Assembly (NCBI GenBank): GCA_011037195.1
Contig: JAAEAF010014536.1
Span: forward strand, 1-64,000
DNA length: 64,000 nucleotides
Reading direction: 5' to 3'
Source: Triatoma infestans
Taxonomy: Eukaryota; Arthropoda; Insecta; Hemiptera; Reduviidae
Below are positions 38,301-49,000 of this stretch, one piece after another. Below the pieces are notes generated by a model. The model was not told the origin of the DNA. It ran no database searches and saw only the letters and a program-made list of their open reading frames with translations. Numbering within the stretch: the stretch's first letter is position 1; every line of letters starts with the position of its first letter. Both the position numbers and the translations under genes were made by a program.

Positions 38301-41300
38301 CATCTTCGAACAGTTTCAGAGCTTAAGGTGACTCCCCGAACTTGTAATAAGTTACTTGTAAGAAACCGATGCTAGAAGTGAGAGCGAAAGAAATCAGGCT
38401 CTAAATCTGTTGTGACCCTTCTATGACCACTGGCCGTATTCGCCAGTATCCCTAAAATATACGATTGCTCGGTGAACCGCAGAAGTGGCAGTTGTAATCA
38501 TTCAGCCCCATTTTTTACGATCTGTCCTTACTCCGCAAGGGCGACTGCTTTTACGACATCCTCAAAAGAAATTATCATTTTTTTTGTTAATAAAGTCATT
38601 TAACGATAAAATTAAAAATAATGTGGAATTAAAAAAAAAGATTATTTATGATGTCTTTCTAGACCAGAAAGCCGCACTAAATGAATTCCTACTGTTTTAT
38701 ATTTTTATGCTCAAGAAAGTTATAGATAGTTATTTTATGTAAATCATTTATAAACATGTTCCAAGTGCAGAGTTATTGTGTTTTAATGTAGAAAAATATG
38801 TGCTCCTTTTTTTTTTGTGGCTGAGAGTTTAGCAGTTTTTCTATGTGATAATCTTTTCCGAAAGATTGATTAAAGCCTTAAATTAAACAATTTTTTTAAA
38901 GTTTTTTTAAGATAATTGTATGTGATTCACAAAAACTACTTTAATATTGATTGCAATAAATCACAATATGGTTGAATATCTTTTTATATGTAAATGCCCA
39001 GTGGGTTTTGTGCATTTGTTTTGTTATTGTTTTCTATTTTAGAAATCAGTTAAATTATAAAGTACTTAGTTTTTATTATAATAATCATACATTATTTAAA
39101 ATATTACAGTTCAGCCAGTATCAGAGATTTGCTGCAGAGGAGTGTGTTCTAAAAAGTGGTGGCGTTTTGTGTCCTCAGCCAGATTGTGGTGCTGGAATTA
39201 TAGTTGACGATGACTGCATCAGAATTAAATGTTACGCTTGCCAGGTACATTAACTTTACTTTGAGTTTGTGAATAATACGTCATTATTATTTCATTTATT
39301 TATTTTTATCCTACCTAATCTTTAAAAAACAGTAAAAATTACTTCTTTGAAACGAATTGAATGTTATAAGTTTTTATTATAAATTTACAACTTTTTGTTT
39401 AGTTTGTATTTTGCCGTAATTGCTTACAAGGATATCATAAAGGAGATTGCGAATCACCCGATCTACTTGCAACTGCTACTTCATCGTATTCCGTGGATGC
39501 AACAAAAGCTGCCCATGTGAGCTTTGTATCAGCTTACTTCATTTAATGATTAATAGCAATGTAGCCAACAGAACTATATTATTCGGAAGGTACCCTAAAG
39601 AGGTATTAGTGGGAATAGGAATATAATATGTAAATATTCGTAAAGTAAAACATAATTAGACTTTTGGAAGATATAAGCTTAGAGAATAAGGGACTAATAC
39701 GTTATTACTTAATATTAAATTGAAATTTAAATAATTAGTATGAAATGATTTTTTACAATTCAATAATTGTGAAAATGGCGTGTTCTTTGTTGATTTCCTG
39801 TTAAATACACGGAGATAATAAATTCTCTTGAAAGTAATTTATAAGTAAATTTCTTTTTTCATAAAGCTTTCATATTTGAATCCAAAAAGTACGTGAATTA
39901 CATGATGTGTTTTCTCTTTGCAGTCTAGATGGGATGAAGCCACTAAACTCACCATTAAAACTAAGACTAAACCTTGTCCAAAATGCAGAACACCCACGGA
40001 AAGAACAGGTAAATTTACTAGCATTAGTTTCCGATTTAGTCTTGAAATTTGTTCAATTTTTTGTTTGTTTAATAATATCAAATTGTAATTTGATCTAGGA
40101 AATCAAATTATATGTCAATGATACATCAATTTATTATAATTAATCCTACTGGTGTTTTTTTTTGCTCCAATTCTCAAGCGGTTGTGGAATAGTAAATACC
40201 ACTGAAATAAATAGAGACGAGAATAAATAAACTGAGATAAAGGTGGAACAGTAAATACCATTGAAATGACATGATAAAGAGACGCATAAAGTCTCAGCTC
40301 CCCCATAACCCCAAAATGATTTTTTGGGGGAAATATAGTAGTTAGATGCGCTTAAACATGTTTAAGAAAATATATTGAATATATTATAGTATAGTTATAG
40401 TATAGTCGAGAAAACTGCGAAAAACTGGAAAACAAGAAAAAAGAAATAAATTCCACTTCTGGCTGATCGTTTTCGAACTTTTGTGTTAGATCGATAATAG
40501 TACCTAAAGAGCATACAAAGTTAGGGCTTCCTGGAGTTTTACATTTGTAAGTTTTTGCCTATAAGAGACAAAACTATATGATCAAAAAACATATAGCCAC
40601 CGTCACAGCATAAACACCAATTATGAAAAAAACGATTTCAGATTTAAACATAAACATTATAAGATACATCATGATCTTTTAACAATGTAGTTGACATAAC
40701 AAAAATTAACACCATGAGAATAAAAAAAGAATAAGGATTCATAATGATTTGTTATAACAAAAACAAAAAGGAATAAACTAAAATGAAAGGTAACATAAGT
40801 TGATTTTATTTTGGCACTATGATAATAACACTTAAATATAAAAAGAAATAAGGATATAACAGAATCAAATACCAAACAGAAAATTGACTTGATTTCATGG
40901 CACTGAGTGATCTCAGAAAATAATAATTTAAATTTTAAAAAATGTAACCCATTTTCCCAAGTCATGTATTTTTTTCAGCTCTCTCCTTCTTTACATTAAT
41001 ACATAATAATGGTATATCAAAATAAACAAATAAAAGAAATAATAGAATTGGATTGTATTATGTGTTAATATAGTTAGTGGGTACCAGAAAATAATATCAC
41101 GCAATTAATATAAATGCCCTTCTTTAAGAGAGCCTGTACTTCAATAAGACAAGTTATTGGCCTGAATGAAATCTTTTATAACTTATTAGTAGGTTTTCTA
41201 CATTGTCTGAATTATTATCATTCTACTGTTTTAAATATTGATTTCGGTACAAAGGACATTCCAAAGTGAAATGGACCAAGTTTTCAGAAATTTGCAAATT

Positions 41301-42190
41301 ACATGTAGTACAATATTCGCTTGTCACCAATCTATAGGGAAGCACTATTCCAATATAATCTCAAATATTTTGCACTTGCAATTCTAAACTGTCTTACCAC
41401 TCTCGTTTTTTTTTTAATTTGTAAGAAAATAGAAGTAAAAATTAAAATATAATGTTAATTTTTGTTTTTTGATAAATCGCCCAGTGTTCATTGTATTAAT
41501 ACAAGTATCCCTTATAACTAATATAATTGCTGTTACTTCAATCTTAATAACTATCTTAAGTATACCAAAAAAGTATAACTGTATTAAGGATAACAATATC
41601 TTAAGTGAGGGGGGGGCACAAAAAATTGCAAGAAGTCTCAACTTGATTTTTTTTTTAGATACGATAATTTATTGTATCGTCAAGCGAAATTAAGATGCTG
41701 GACAAATCGTTTAGCCTAGCTTAAGCGACCCTCTCTAAGTTGTCATTATAGAATATTCTGCGGTTCCACTTCCCTTGTAATATTAAGGAAATAATTGATG
41801 GCAATCATCCAAGACTTTACATACAACTTAGCAATTGAAAAATTAGCTAATTATGTGATAGTTTTATACATAATTTGAGTTTATTTTAGCTTTTTCATAA
41901 ATTTGAGAATTGTAGTCTGAGAAAAATTTATGTCTACATTAAAATTCATACACCGCAATCATGAGTAGTAAACAACTTAAAAAGATATAAAAAAATAAAC
42001 AGTATTTACTATTACAATATATCAGTTGCCTACTAAAGAACCAATGTTTCTGATTACAGGTGGTTGCATGCACATGGTTTGCACAAGATGTGATTTTGAA
42101 TGGTGCTGGGTGTGCCAAAATGATTGGACCAGAGATTGTATGGGTACACATTGGTTTGAACAACCACTAGGGACTTATACTCCATACTAA
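35131..42190 (+). CDS. park: Parkin, RBR-type E3 ubiquitin ligase (8 exons, complete)
   Basis: Parkin is activated by PINK1 and ubiquitinates outer mitochondrial membrane proteins during mitophagy. I joined eight exons by GT-AG borders and matching phases: 35131-35385, 35460-35804, 36185-36330, 37314-37512, 39110-39244, 39403-39516, 39924-40008, 42060-42190. The product is 469 aa (human 465, Drosophila about 480). Order: N-terminal extension (1-29), ubiquitin-like domain (about 30-105), RING0 (about 145-230), RING1 (C242, C245, C257, H261, C264, C267, C293, C297), IBR (C336, C341, C356, C359, C364, C367, H372, C376), REP helix with W401, RING2 (C416, C419, C434, C437, C442, C445, C453, H457). 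The catalytic Cys is C429 in GGCMHM, with H431 and E440 nearby. S93 matches the PINK1-phosphorylated Ser65 of human Parkin. An in-frame TAA at 35110-35112 supports the ATG at 35131. The C-terminus runs about nine residues past the human one. An AATAAA lies at 42429-42434. Confidence 0.96.
35460..35804 (+). CDS. park: park exon 2: end of Ubl, linker, first half of RING0
   Basis: It encodes residues 86-200, phase 0 at both ends. It holds CDLGEKS with the S93 phospho-site equivalent, an acidic linker, then the RING0 cysteine pairs C148/C151, C164/C167 and C194/C199. The border to intron 2 is AAA|GTAATT. Confidence 0.95.
36185..36330 (+). CDS. park: park exon 3: RING0 end and start of RING1
   Basis: It encodes residues 201-248 plus two bases of codon 249. 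FYFRCGNH supplies the last RING0 ligands, and PCLAC is the first RING1 cysteine pair. The acceptor is TTACAG and the donor GTAAGT. Confidence 0.93.
36331..37313 (+). other. park intron 3
   Basis: This is a 983-bp AT-rich GT-AG intron. I see no transposon or RNA gene in it. Confidence 0.85.
37314..37512 (+). CDS. park: park exon 4: RING1 core
   Basis: It encodes residues 249-315. C257, H261, C264, C267, C293 and C297 complete RING1, and HHFRIL is a segment conserved in Parkin. It starts after TTTTTAAG and ends in phase 0 before GTATAT. Confidence 0.94.
37571..38825 (-). mobile_element. Tc1/mariner-type transposon relic in park intron 4
   Basis: The intron (37513-39109) holds a minus-strand Tc1-like transposase remnant. 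The 38060-37857 segment reads [15 protein letters not shown] then EWSH, the DDE-domain block of Tc1 transposases around the second Asp. Upstream on the minus strand (about 38560-38280), GHRRVTT and LSSETVRR resemble the helix-turn-helix DNA-binding part. Stops and frameshifts show it is dead. The ends 37571-37593 (CTCAACC, poly-A, GGA) and 38804-38825 (TCC, poly-T, GGCTGAG) form imperfect inverted repeats. The length of about 1.25 kb is normal for the group. It lies antisense to the host gene. Confidence 0.8.
39110..39244 (+). CDS. park: park exon 5: IBR first half
   Basis: It encodes residues 316-360, phase 0 at both ends. AEECVL and GGVLCP are followed by the IBR ligands C336, C341, C356 and C359. 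The acceptor is ATTACAG and the donor GTACAT. Confidence 0.95.
39403..39516 (+). CDS. park: park exon 6: IBR second half and tether
   Basis: It encodes residues 361-398. FCRNC and GYHKGDC give C364, C367, H372 and C376. Phase is 0 at both ends; the donor is GTGAGC. Confidence 0.94.
39517..39923 (+). other. park intron 6
   Basis: This is a 407-bp AT-rich GT-AG intron with nothing recognisable inside. Confidence 0.85.
39924..40008 (+). CDS. park: park exon 7: REP element and first RING2 cysteines
   Basis: It encodes residues 399-426 plus one base. RWDEA gives W401, equivalent to the repressor-element Trp403 of human Parkin. PCPKC gives C416 and C419. The acceptor is TTTGCAG and the donor GTAAAT. 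Confidence 0.94.
40009..42059 (+). other. park intron 7, with a repeat-family fragment
   Basis: This 2,051-bp intron is the largest in the gene. About 40290-40620 matches the scattered family best seen at 28659-29640 (gaaaactgcgaaaa, tccacttctggctgatcg, a tail-side block with hexamer-rich AT). The remainder is AT-rich and unrecognised. Confidence 0.6.
42060..42190 (+). CDS. park: park exon 8: catalytic RING2 and stop
   Basis: It completes codon 427 and encodes residues 428-469 plus TAA at 42188-42190. It holds the catalytic C429 and the remaining RING2 ligands. Compared with the human protein, the loop between the third and fourth zinc ligands is two residues shorter. HWFEQ is followed by a short Tyr/Pro-containing tail. 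Confidence 0.95.
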
Positions 42191-42428
42191 AATTATTTGT
42201 CACTTTAATTTCTAGTCTTTGATATTGTTTGTTAATATTCATTTAATTAATAACAAATGAATTGTGTATAATATTTTTATAAGTATTAATGTTAAATGGT
42301 GATCACTGACAACACTGTGTATTAATTTCTTTCCCATAATGTTAACACTATATGAATTGTATCGGGATATGAAATTAATATATATTTTATAGTACACTAA
42401 GAATTTTAATTTTTTTTTTTTATTGTCA

Positions 42429-42434
42429 AATAAA
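42429..42434 (+). terminator. Candidate polyadenylation signal of park
   Basis: An AATAAA hexamer lies 239 bp after the park stop codon. Its use is inferred. Confidence 0.45.
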
Positions 42435-42639
42435 ATATCAGTACCATTTTCAAGTTTGTCCATCGTAATTGATGAAAATATAAAGATTTCCGCTAAAGTA
42501 ATTTAAACAATTAAGTCATAACTCTTTCTTGCCTGAGTAAAGTTAATTAATAATTTATTAGTATCCAAGGAATCATAGATTACACTTTTATTATTCCTAC
42601 TCTTACTGTCTCTTATTGTTCGGTTCTAGAAGGAAGTAT

Positions 42640-43260
42640 CATAAATCATATAAAATTTACCAAATTGGGATTTCATCGGAAAACTGTTTTAAGATCCAAT
42701 GAATATAAAATAATAATTAGCATATGGCCTGTGTATGTATGTGTACAAAATAACTAAAAAACAAAACAAAAATCATAGTCAATTATATTAATTCAAAGGC
42801 CAACTAGCTTTCACGCGTTGGTCTAGTAGCTGGGAAAAAAAATGAAATTCCTTTTCGATAGGATTCGCCAGTAACGAAGATCTGAGGGTCAAAATCCGTC
42901 AACCGGAATGCGATTTACTGAAAGGATTTTTTCAGTGGTTGGCGTTTTTCTCGAAAATTGCTTCATCGATCTTCTTTTGAACTTTAAACACATAAATAAA
43001 TTCCCTGTTTGAAACTTTTTTCTAGGACATAGATTTTTTGTAGTTCGGTGGAAGAGAAATGTTAGGTTTTCTTCTAAAGTGTCATTTCCTTGCGGTTCTA
43101 AAACCTAATGAATATTAAAGGCATTACTAGAATTCTAAGATAATTGATTAACAGAAAGTATGTATGTATTTGCAGAATAGGTTTCTCAGTTTTTGGAATT
43201 TCCTTGAAAACGTGTTGAACCATCGTCTTTAACTGTTGAACTTCCACTTGCTCGCTGCTC
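42640..43260. repeat. TIR/hairpin family fragments plus a SINE 5' scrap
   Basis: TCAACCGGAATGCGATTTACTG, CTCGAAAATTGCTTCATCG and a second, shorter stretch after 43090 match the family interior. At 42796-42832 GGCCAACTAGCTTTCACGCG matches the 5' end of the SINE at 43322. Confidence 0.5.
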
Positions 43261-43321
43261 TCAGCGGCGCTTTAAAGCAATAATTAAAATCCTTAACACC
43301 TATATTTATAGTAATTCTAAG

Positions 43322-43567
43322 GTCAACTAGCTCTTACATGTTGGTCTCCTAGCTAGCGCACTTGCCTTTATTGCGGAAATTCAGAGTTCGATTCCCGGAA
43401 ATGAGAAAGATTATGAGAAAAAGTGGGGAGCTACGGGGTTACTAGCGAAGGCCACAACTAAATCGGCGGTAGAACTACATATGTACGGCGTGCTTTGCGC
43501 ATGCCCACACCTGGTAGCCTTGCCTTGGCCCTTCATGGACTATTTGGCTAATTAATTATTAATTAAT
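43322..43567 (+). mobile_element. tRNA-derived SINE (second family)
   Basis: The head has a polymerase III A-box-like TAGCTAGCGCACTTG region and a B box AGTTCGATTCC (43385-43395), with a body including GGGGAGCTACGGGGTTAC and CTTGGCCCTTCATGGAC. It ends in a TTAATTAATT-rich tail. It lies between the two convergent genes. Confidence 0.65.
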
Positions 43568-43569
43568 AG

Positions 43570-45115
43570 ACCAACAAAACTGAAATAAAATGAAAATTCC
43601 ACATGTTAAAAATTCTAAATTTGAACGAAACGTTTACTATTGCAATTGTAATTATTGCAATAACAAAGCCTTGCGAGTGTCTCACATCAATTTTTTTTAG
43701 AAAGTGGCCGCACTAACTATTAATATTTATTACATTTGCTATGTATGACTTTTGTTTCACCTTTGGGTAAATAATTTATAAAACTCGCTTATTTGAAATA
43801 AATTTGTCAACTGGTAAAATATAGCAAAAGAAAGAATTGTGGTATTTTATATGAATTTTTCGTGATTATGCCACGAATTTTTTACCTCAGTCATTAAATT
43901 AATAACAATAAAAGCACTAAATGATTATCTTTAAACCTAAGGGATAAATGCATTAGGAAACCTTTAAATATTATTTGAAAGGGATCCATAGCAATAATTG
44001 ATTTATTTCTGGGACATCAGTAAGTTAATACTCAATAGTAATAGAAGTTTTGCTGAGGCTACCTGGTGTTTGCAATATAGTCTTGATGAAATGTTGTCTT
44101 ATCAGCCTGCCTCTTTTAATATAACAAAATAAAAAGAATTATAATTATAAAATCTTTAATATGTAATATCAAGACTAACTGAACGTTAAAAAATTGTAAA
44201 TTTTAAACATTCATTTAGATTCTCACAATACTTGTAAGTGAAAGTGAAGCGAGTGAGTGTGGCTCATCAATTTTATCTATATTAATATTTTCACATTAAT
44301 ACTTTCTCTTACTGCTGTAAAAGGAAGTATTTTTTTTTTTTTTTAGAATTACTTATTAGGCCATAAAATTCTCTTTGTGATCATCAATGGGCTTAAAATA
44401 GAATTTATGTAAATCATTAATTAGAGAAACTAGTGAATGGTTCTAGCAATTGTGGAAGTGATTTGTTGGAGGACAGCTACATACACTTTAGTCATAAGGA
44501 GTAGTACCTGTTCTGTGCGCTCTATGATAGAAGTGGGACAATGTAACTGAAACTTATGTAATGAGAGGGAACATTTTTACACTGTCTTTCCAATCGGCTT
44601 TGAAGAGTGATGTGCATCCGAAACCAGACGGGATTTAAGAATAAGCAGGAAATTTTTTGGTACTGTTCTAGCAATGACAGAACTACCTAAATATTTGTAT
44701 TTTTCCTTCAAATTTCTCTGTTAGTTTGAGTACTAAAAGGAAAACTTACTGCTAACACATTGTTTATGACTAATAATAATTATATCAAATTATTTGGTTT
44801 AAATGAAATAAATAAAACAATGAAGAGATTACTAGGGCTATTACATGAATTTCGTTTAAATCAAATACCATGAACTGTAATACAAAAACTGAATTTGTTC
44901 AGAAATAATTCAAAATATTTTCCTTTGAAACCCCTTACTACCTTTCTAGGGGATATAGGCTAATGGATATAAAAAATACTATTAGATTGTTAAAAAAAAT
45001 AAATAGCGATCTTCTAGCAAGTTTCAAAGAGTTATAACAGTAAATTAAATTATTTTCGTTTCATAAAATAACAAATAAGTTACGCTAATATCATCAAAAA
45101 CTTTGTTTTAATATA
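43570..45115. other. Intergenic AT-rich stretch
   Basis: It holds a terminal palindrome of the TIR/hairpin family at 44298-44330 (ACTTTCTCTTACTGCTGTAA, AAGGAAGT). No gene is supported. Confidence 0.5.
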
Positions 45116-45117
45116 TT

Positions 45118-45384
45118 TTTTTTATTTATTGTTTGTGGGGAGGGATCAAGCCCTATGTTATCCAAAGACCTTCTGGGCCCATATAGCTACCCCAAAGATT
45201 GAAGCCTTCTCAGTTCACTGCCGGCTTCCGGACAGTGTTTCTTGTTACTGACAACACTGTCATCACCGGACAGTGAGCTGTAAGAGGCTCCTGGAAGACA
45301 AAATAAAGGGCAGTAGCTGGACTCGAACCCGGGACCGCCGATTGCTAGTCCAGCGCGCTACCACTGAGCTAATCCCTTCCCTAT
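45118..45384 (-). mobile_element. tRNA-derived SINE (first family), near full length
   Basis: On the minus strand the head contains TAGCTCAGTGGTAGCGCGC (A box at 45371-45361) and GGTTCGAGTCC (B box at 45329-45319). The body has short inverted GTCCGG/CACTGTCC modules. The end is AT-rich near 45118. The tRNA-like part is good enough to mimic a tRNA gene, but the attached body and other copies show it is a SINE. Confidence 0.8.
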
Positions 45385-45987
45385 TATAAACTTCTATTGA
45401 GCAGTGAGATTAAAAACAAATGTGCTCACAAGTATTGACAATATTATTATTATTGACCGTGTAGAGGCCGCTTTAGGGACTGCAGATAGAAGACTCATGG
45501 TGCCTTTAGCACTTATAGGGATAAAAGTCCATTTTTCTAGTAGGAGATTTAAAAGAACATTTTATTAGAGTGTACCAAACAAGTGAAATGTTCATGTCTA
45601 TGAGTTGCTACTTAATATTTCACTATATTTGACGATCTATAAACTAACAGAAAAAAGGAGATATTACGTCTTATTCAAGTGAAAGAATTTCATAGGTGAA
45701 TTATATTATTTTAGTAATGAGTTGATACAAAATATTGTATTTTATAATACTTCATGTTTTGAGTAGCTTAATCTGTAACTTACAATAACTTTCGATGATT
45801 AATAGATTCTAACATTATATAAATGTATAAAAAAAAAAAAAAAAATTAACATTGAATGACTAGACTCTTTCAATATATACATATAACAACAAACAATACA
45901 AATTATGAATATATTTTCTAAAACTTAAAATGACTAGAATTGCAAGTAACTTCTCTTCTTATATTGAAAATATAACTTTTCCCTATT

Positions 45988-46022
45988 CTAAACAGTGTAG
46001 AGAGTCCTTCTGAATCCTTGCC
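45988..46022 (-). CDS. PTB-like gene, last exon
   Basis: It follows TTTTACAG. It encodes GQGFRRTLYTV and then TAG. Confidence 0.68.
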
Positions 46023-49000
46023 CTGTAAAAGATACTGCAATAAAATTTCTAGAATTGAAATAAGGGTGTAAATAAGTAAAATATTTTTACTTACCAATTG
46101 TTTTCAGAAGGGCATCAATCTAGAATAAAAAAAACCAAGATTTAAAAACAATTAATCATACATAGTTGTAAAATTAGCAATTATTTATTTAATTTTAAGG
46201 CGAGTCAACATCTATAGTCATTGGCGCCTGGAGCCTTCTCAGTGGACTGCCGGCCTACGGACAGTGTTCTCTCAGTACAGCCAACACTGTAAATCACCGG
46301 GTCAGTGAGCTGTAAGAGAGGCTCCTTCAATTTGCTTTATAATTTCCAGACAAAATTAAACCACTAAATTCACTTTTTATTTTAGAAATATATTTGAACT
46401 ATATTTTTCCTAGCTTTTCCTTGTAAATATAATTAATTACATTAAATATGACTGAGTATTTGACGTTGCGATTAAAGTAATGAAAATTACGGATAACAAA
46501 AAATGGGGAAAAAAGACCAATTCTTTAAAGTCACATTTCCGGACAATCGATTCTCTTCAACTTGGAATCCTTGCAAATATCTCTAATGTAGTGAAACCGC
46601 TAGTTGAAATAAAAAGATACTTTACAGCAAAGTTTTTAAAGTTAATATTCCTCCACATTTATGAAATAAAAGTGATAGGCATTTATGTGTGTACTTTAGA
46701 ATAAGAATTTTAAAAAAAATCGTTAAAGGCGTTTTAAAAAAATACAAAAGCAATTCAGTCAAGTCGCACTCCCAGTTGATAGATCGCAACTTTCGTGTCA
46801 GATGCAATGGTGATATTTAAACGGAATTCCAAATTTGAGCATACTGCGATTTTTCGTTTTTGAGATATTTTATTTGACTTGATTCGATAGTTAATGTATT
46901 TCTGAAAAAAAAACTCAATCTGAAGATTATCACGATCGATATACATACTTTCTCTTCGTAGGAGTAAAAGAAATTTATAAGCATAACACTTTTTTGTAAT
47001 TTAAGCCAAAGTGATGCAGGCTTCTGGTGTTTTTTTTTAAATGGTGGTAATTTTGTCCTGCACTGAAGATACAATTATAAATTGTGCATCCTATATTATT
47101 TTATACTATACCTGAGGTCTGTTTTGAGAATGAAATATGTAACACTTGAACTGTTTGCAGCTGCAGTAAGTGTCATCACTAAAAAAGGAAATTTACAGAA
47201 ATTAGTTATAAGTATTTACCTAAGCACAGAATTAGAAAATATCATCTATTATTCTTCAATTATAAGGCATAAAAGATAAATATTATAAAGTGGTTTACTC
47301 ATCTCATCGCTAGTGAATTAAAAAAAAAAAGTGATGGATGATATCCTGAAGGAATCCAACTAGACTGCCTAAAAAAAGAAGTGTTTCTAGAAGAGGGGAG
47401 CAGAAAGAAGCAGATAAAGTTGATTTAAATCTACGAGACCGACTCGACATCACTTGGTTTAATTTGTGTCCTCATTTGAAAAAAGAAAAAAAAACTCTTT
47501 TATAAGGTTATAAACCATACCATAAGGTTACAACCATATGCTTCAGAAAAGAAGTCAATTGAAATCCATTTCCACATCTTTCCTTTCTTTTGTTCTTTGT
47601 TCTGTTTTTATAGATATGTATATTCTAATTACTATAATTCATTTTGCAAATCGATGTTTTTAATATACACAGCAAAGTCTAGTTCAACCAAAAGTTGATG
47701 ATTTAAGCCTAAAGTTCGTGTTTCTACAATTCTTAAATGGGAATTATTATAAAACGAAACTCACAAATAATTTATATAACATCCATTATTGTTAAATTTT
47801 GGAGTATCAGGCGTTTCAATCCCAATGAAAATTTGTTCTTTATCGGATTTTTTAAGCATTCTTTCCCTGAAAATTTTCATTTCCTTATTATTATTAGTAA
47901 AAAAGGTTCTCTACAATTTGAAACAAGAATGCTAGAAAAAAAATTCTCTTATCTTTTATTTATTTATTTTGTAGTAATTTTTATTGACAAAGTTATTCAG
48001 TTATTATTTCCAGTTGAAACACTTATTATAAATCTATACATTCATTTCTCATTACTCTAAGATAATGTTATTTGTTGAATAGGTGCTTGTGTCCTCAATA
48101 ATGCTTGGCAATATCAGAGATTGTAGCCTAAACCTTCAAAAGATTTATATATCAAGCTTTCTAAGTCCAGAAATAGATTTCCTCGATTCTCGCTTATGTT
48201 GTATAAGACAAGCACTATAAATTACTTGAAGTGATCTAAATAAGGCTGAGTTTTTACCAATAAAGACTTTGGAGCACTTTAATCGTTTCTTAGACGTAGT
48301 AACCCACAATCGGTGATTCTATGAAAACACAGAAACTTCCTCTAAAATAAATTATTGAATAATGACAAATCACATTTGTTGTGGTGGTGGTTGGTTCCGC
48401 AGAGCTGGAAAGCATCAGAGACATTTTCCGTGGTAGCCTGCTTCCTTTTGTGGTCATCGACCGGTTTCGGGCGTTCGCCCATTTTCAGGATACGTTTGTC
48501 AGACAGTGTGATAACATAGACTTGCACTATTGTCTAACATAGACATAGCAAATTCAGTTAATACACTGACGGGTCTTTTTTATTGTATTTTAAAACTAAA
48601 CTCCTAAACTAGGTCAAAGGGAGGTATGGACAGCTGGGTAGGAAAAGAAAACATGTATGGGTTGTTAAACGGGCAAATTTTCCTTAAAATGGAAACAACA
48701 TGTGGGGATCTAACTAATTTTTAAACTCTGTTGTTGGAGGGAGATTCACTTGACAATTAAATAATCAGAATAACTTTAAATTAAATTAAATAACGATTTC
48801 AAGCTAACACAATTTAAAATTAAACGATTAAAATAATAAAAATTAAACATACATAAGCATAAAACAATTAAAATAATCAAGCCAAATAAACAACCAAGCA
48901 ATATATATGATGACACTAAGCATATTCTGTGTATAAGCAATATGTTATTTGTAGTAAGCAATATTTTATATATTTGTTTAGTCCATGTATACTAAATGGT

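Noticed and set aside
39839..40081. Minus-strand ORF of 80 codons overlapping park exon 7
   Set aside because: It is the mirror of the true exon; the plus strand has the Parkin motifs and splice sites.
45300..45384. tRNA gene on the minus strand
   Set aside because: A and B boxes are present, but the sequence runs on into a SINE body shared with other copies.
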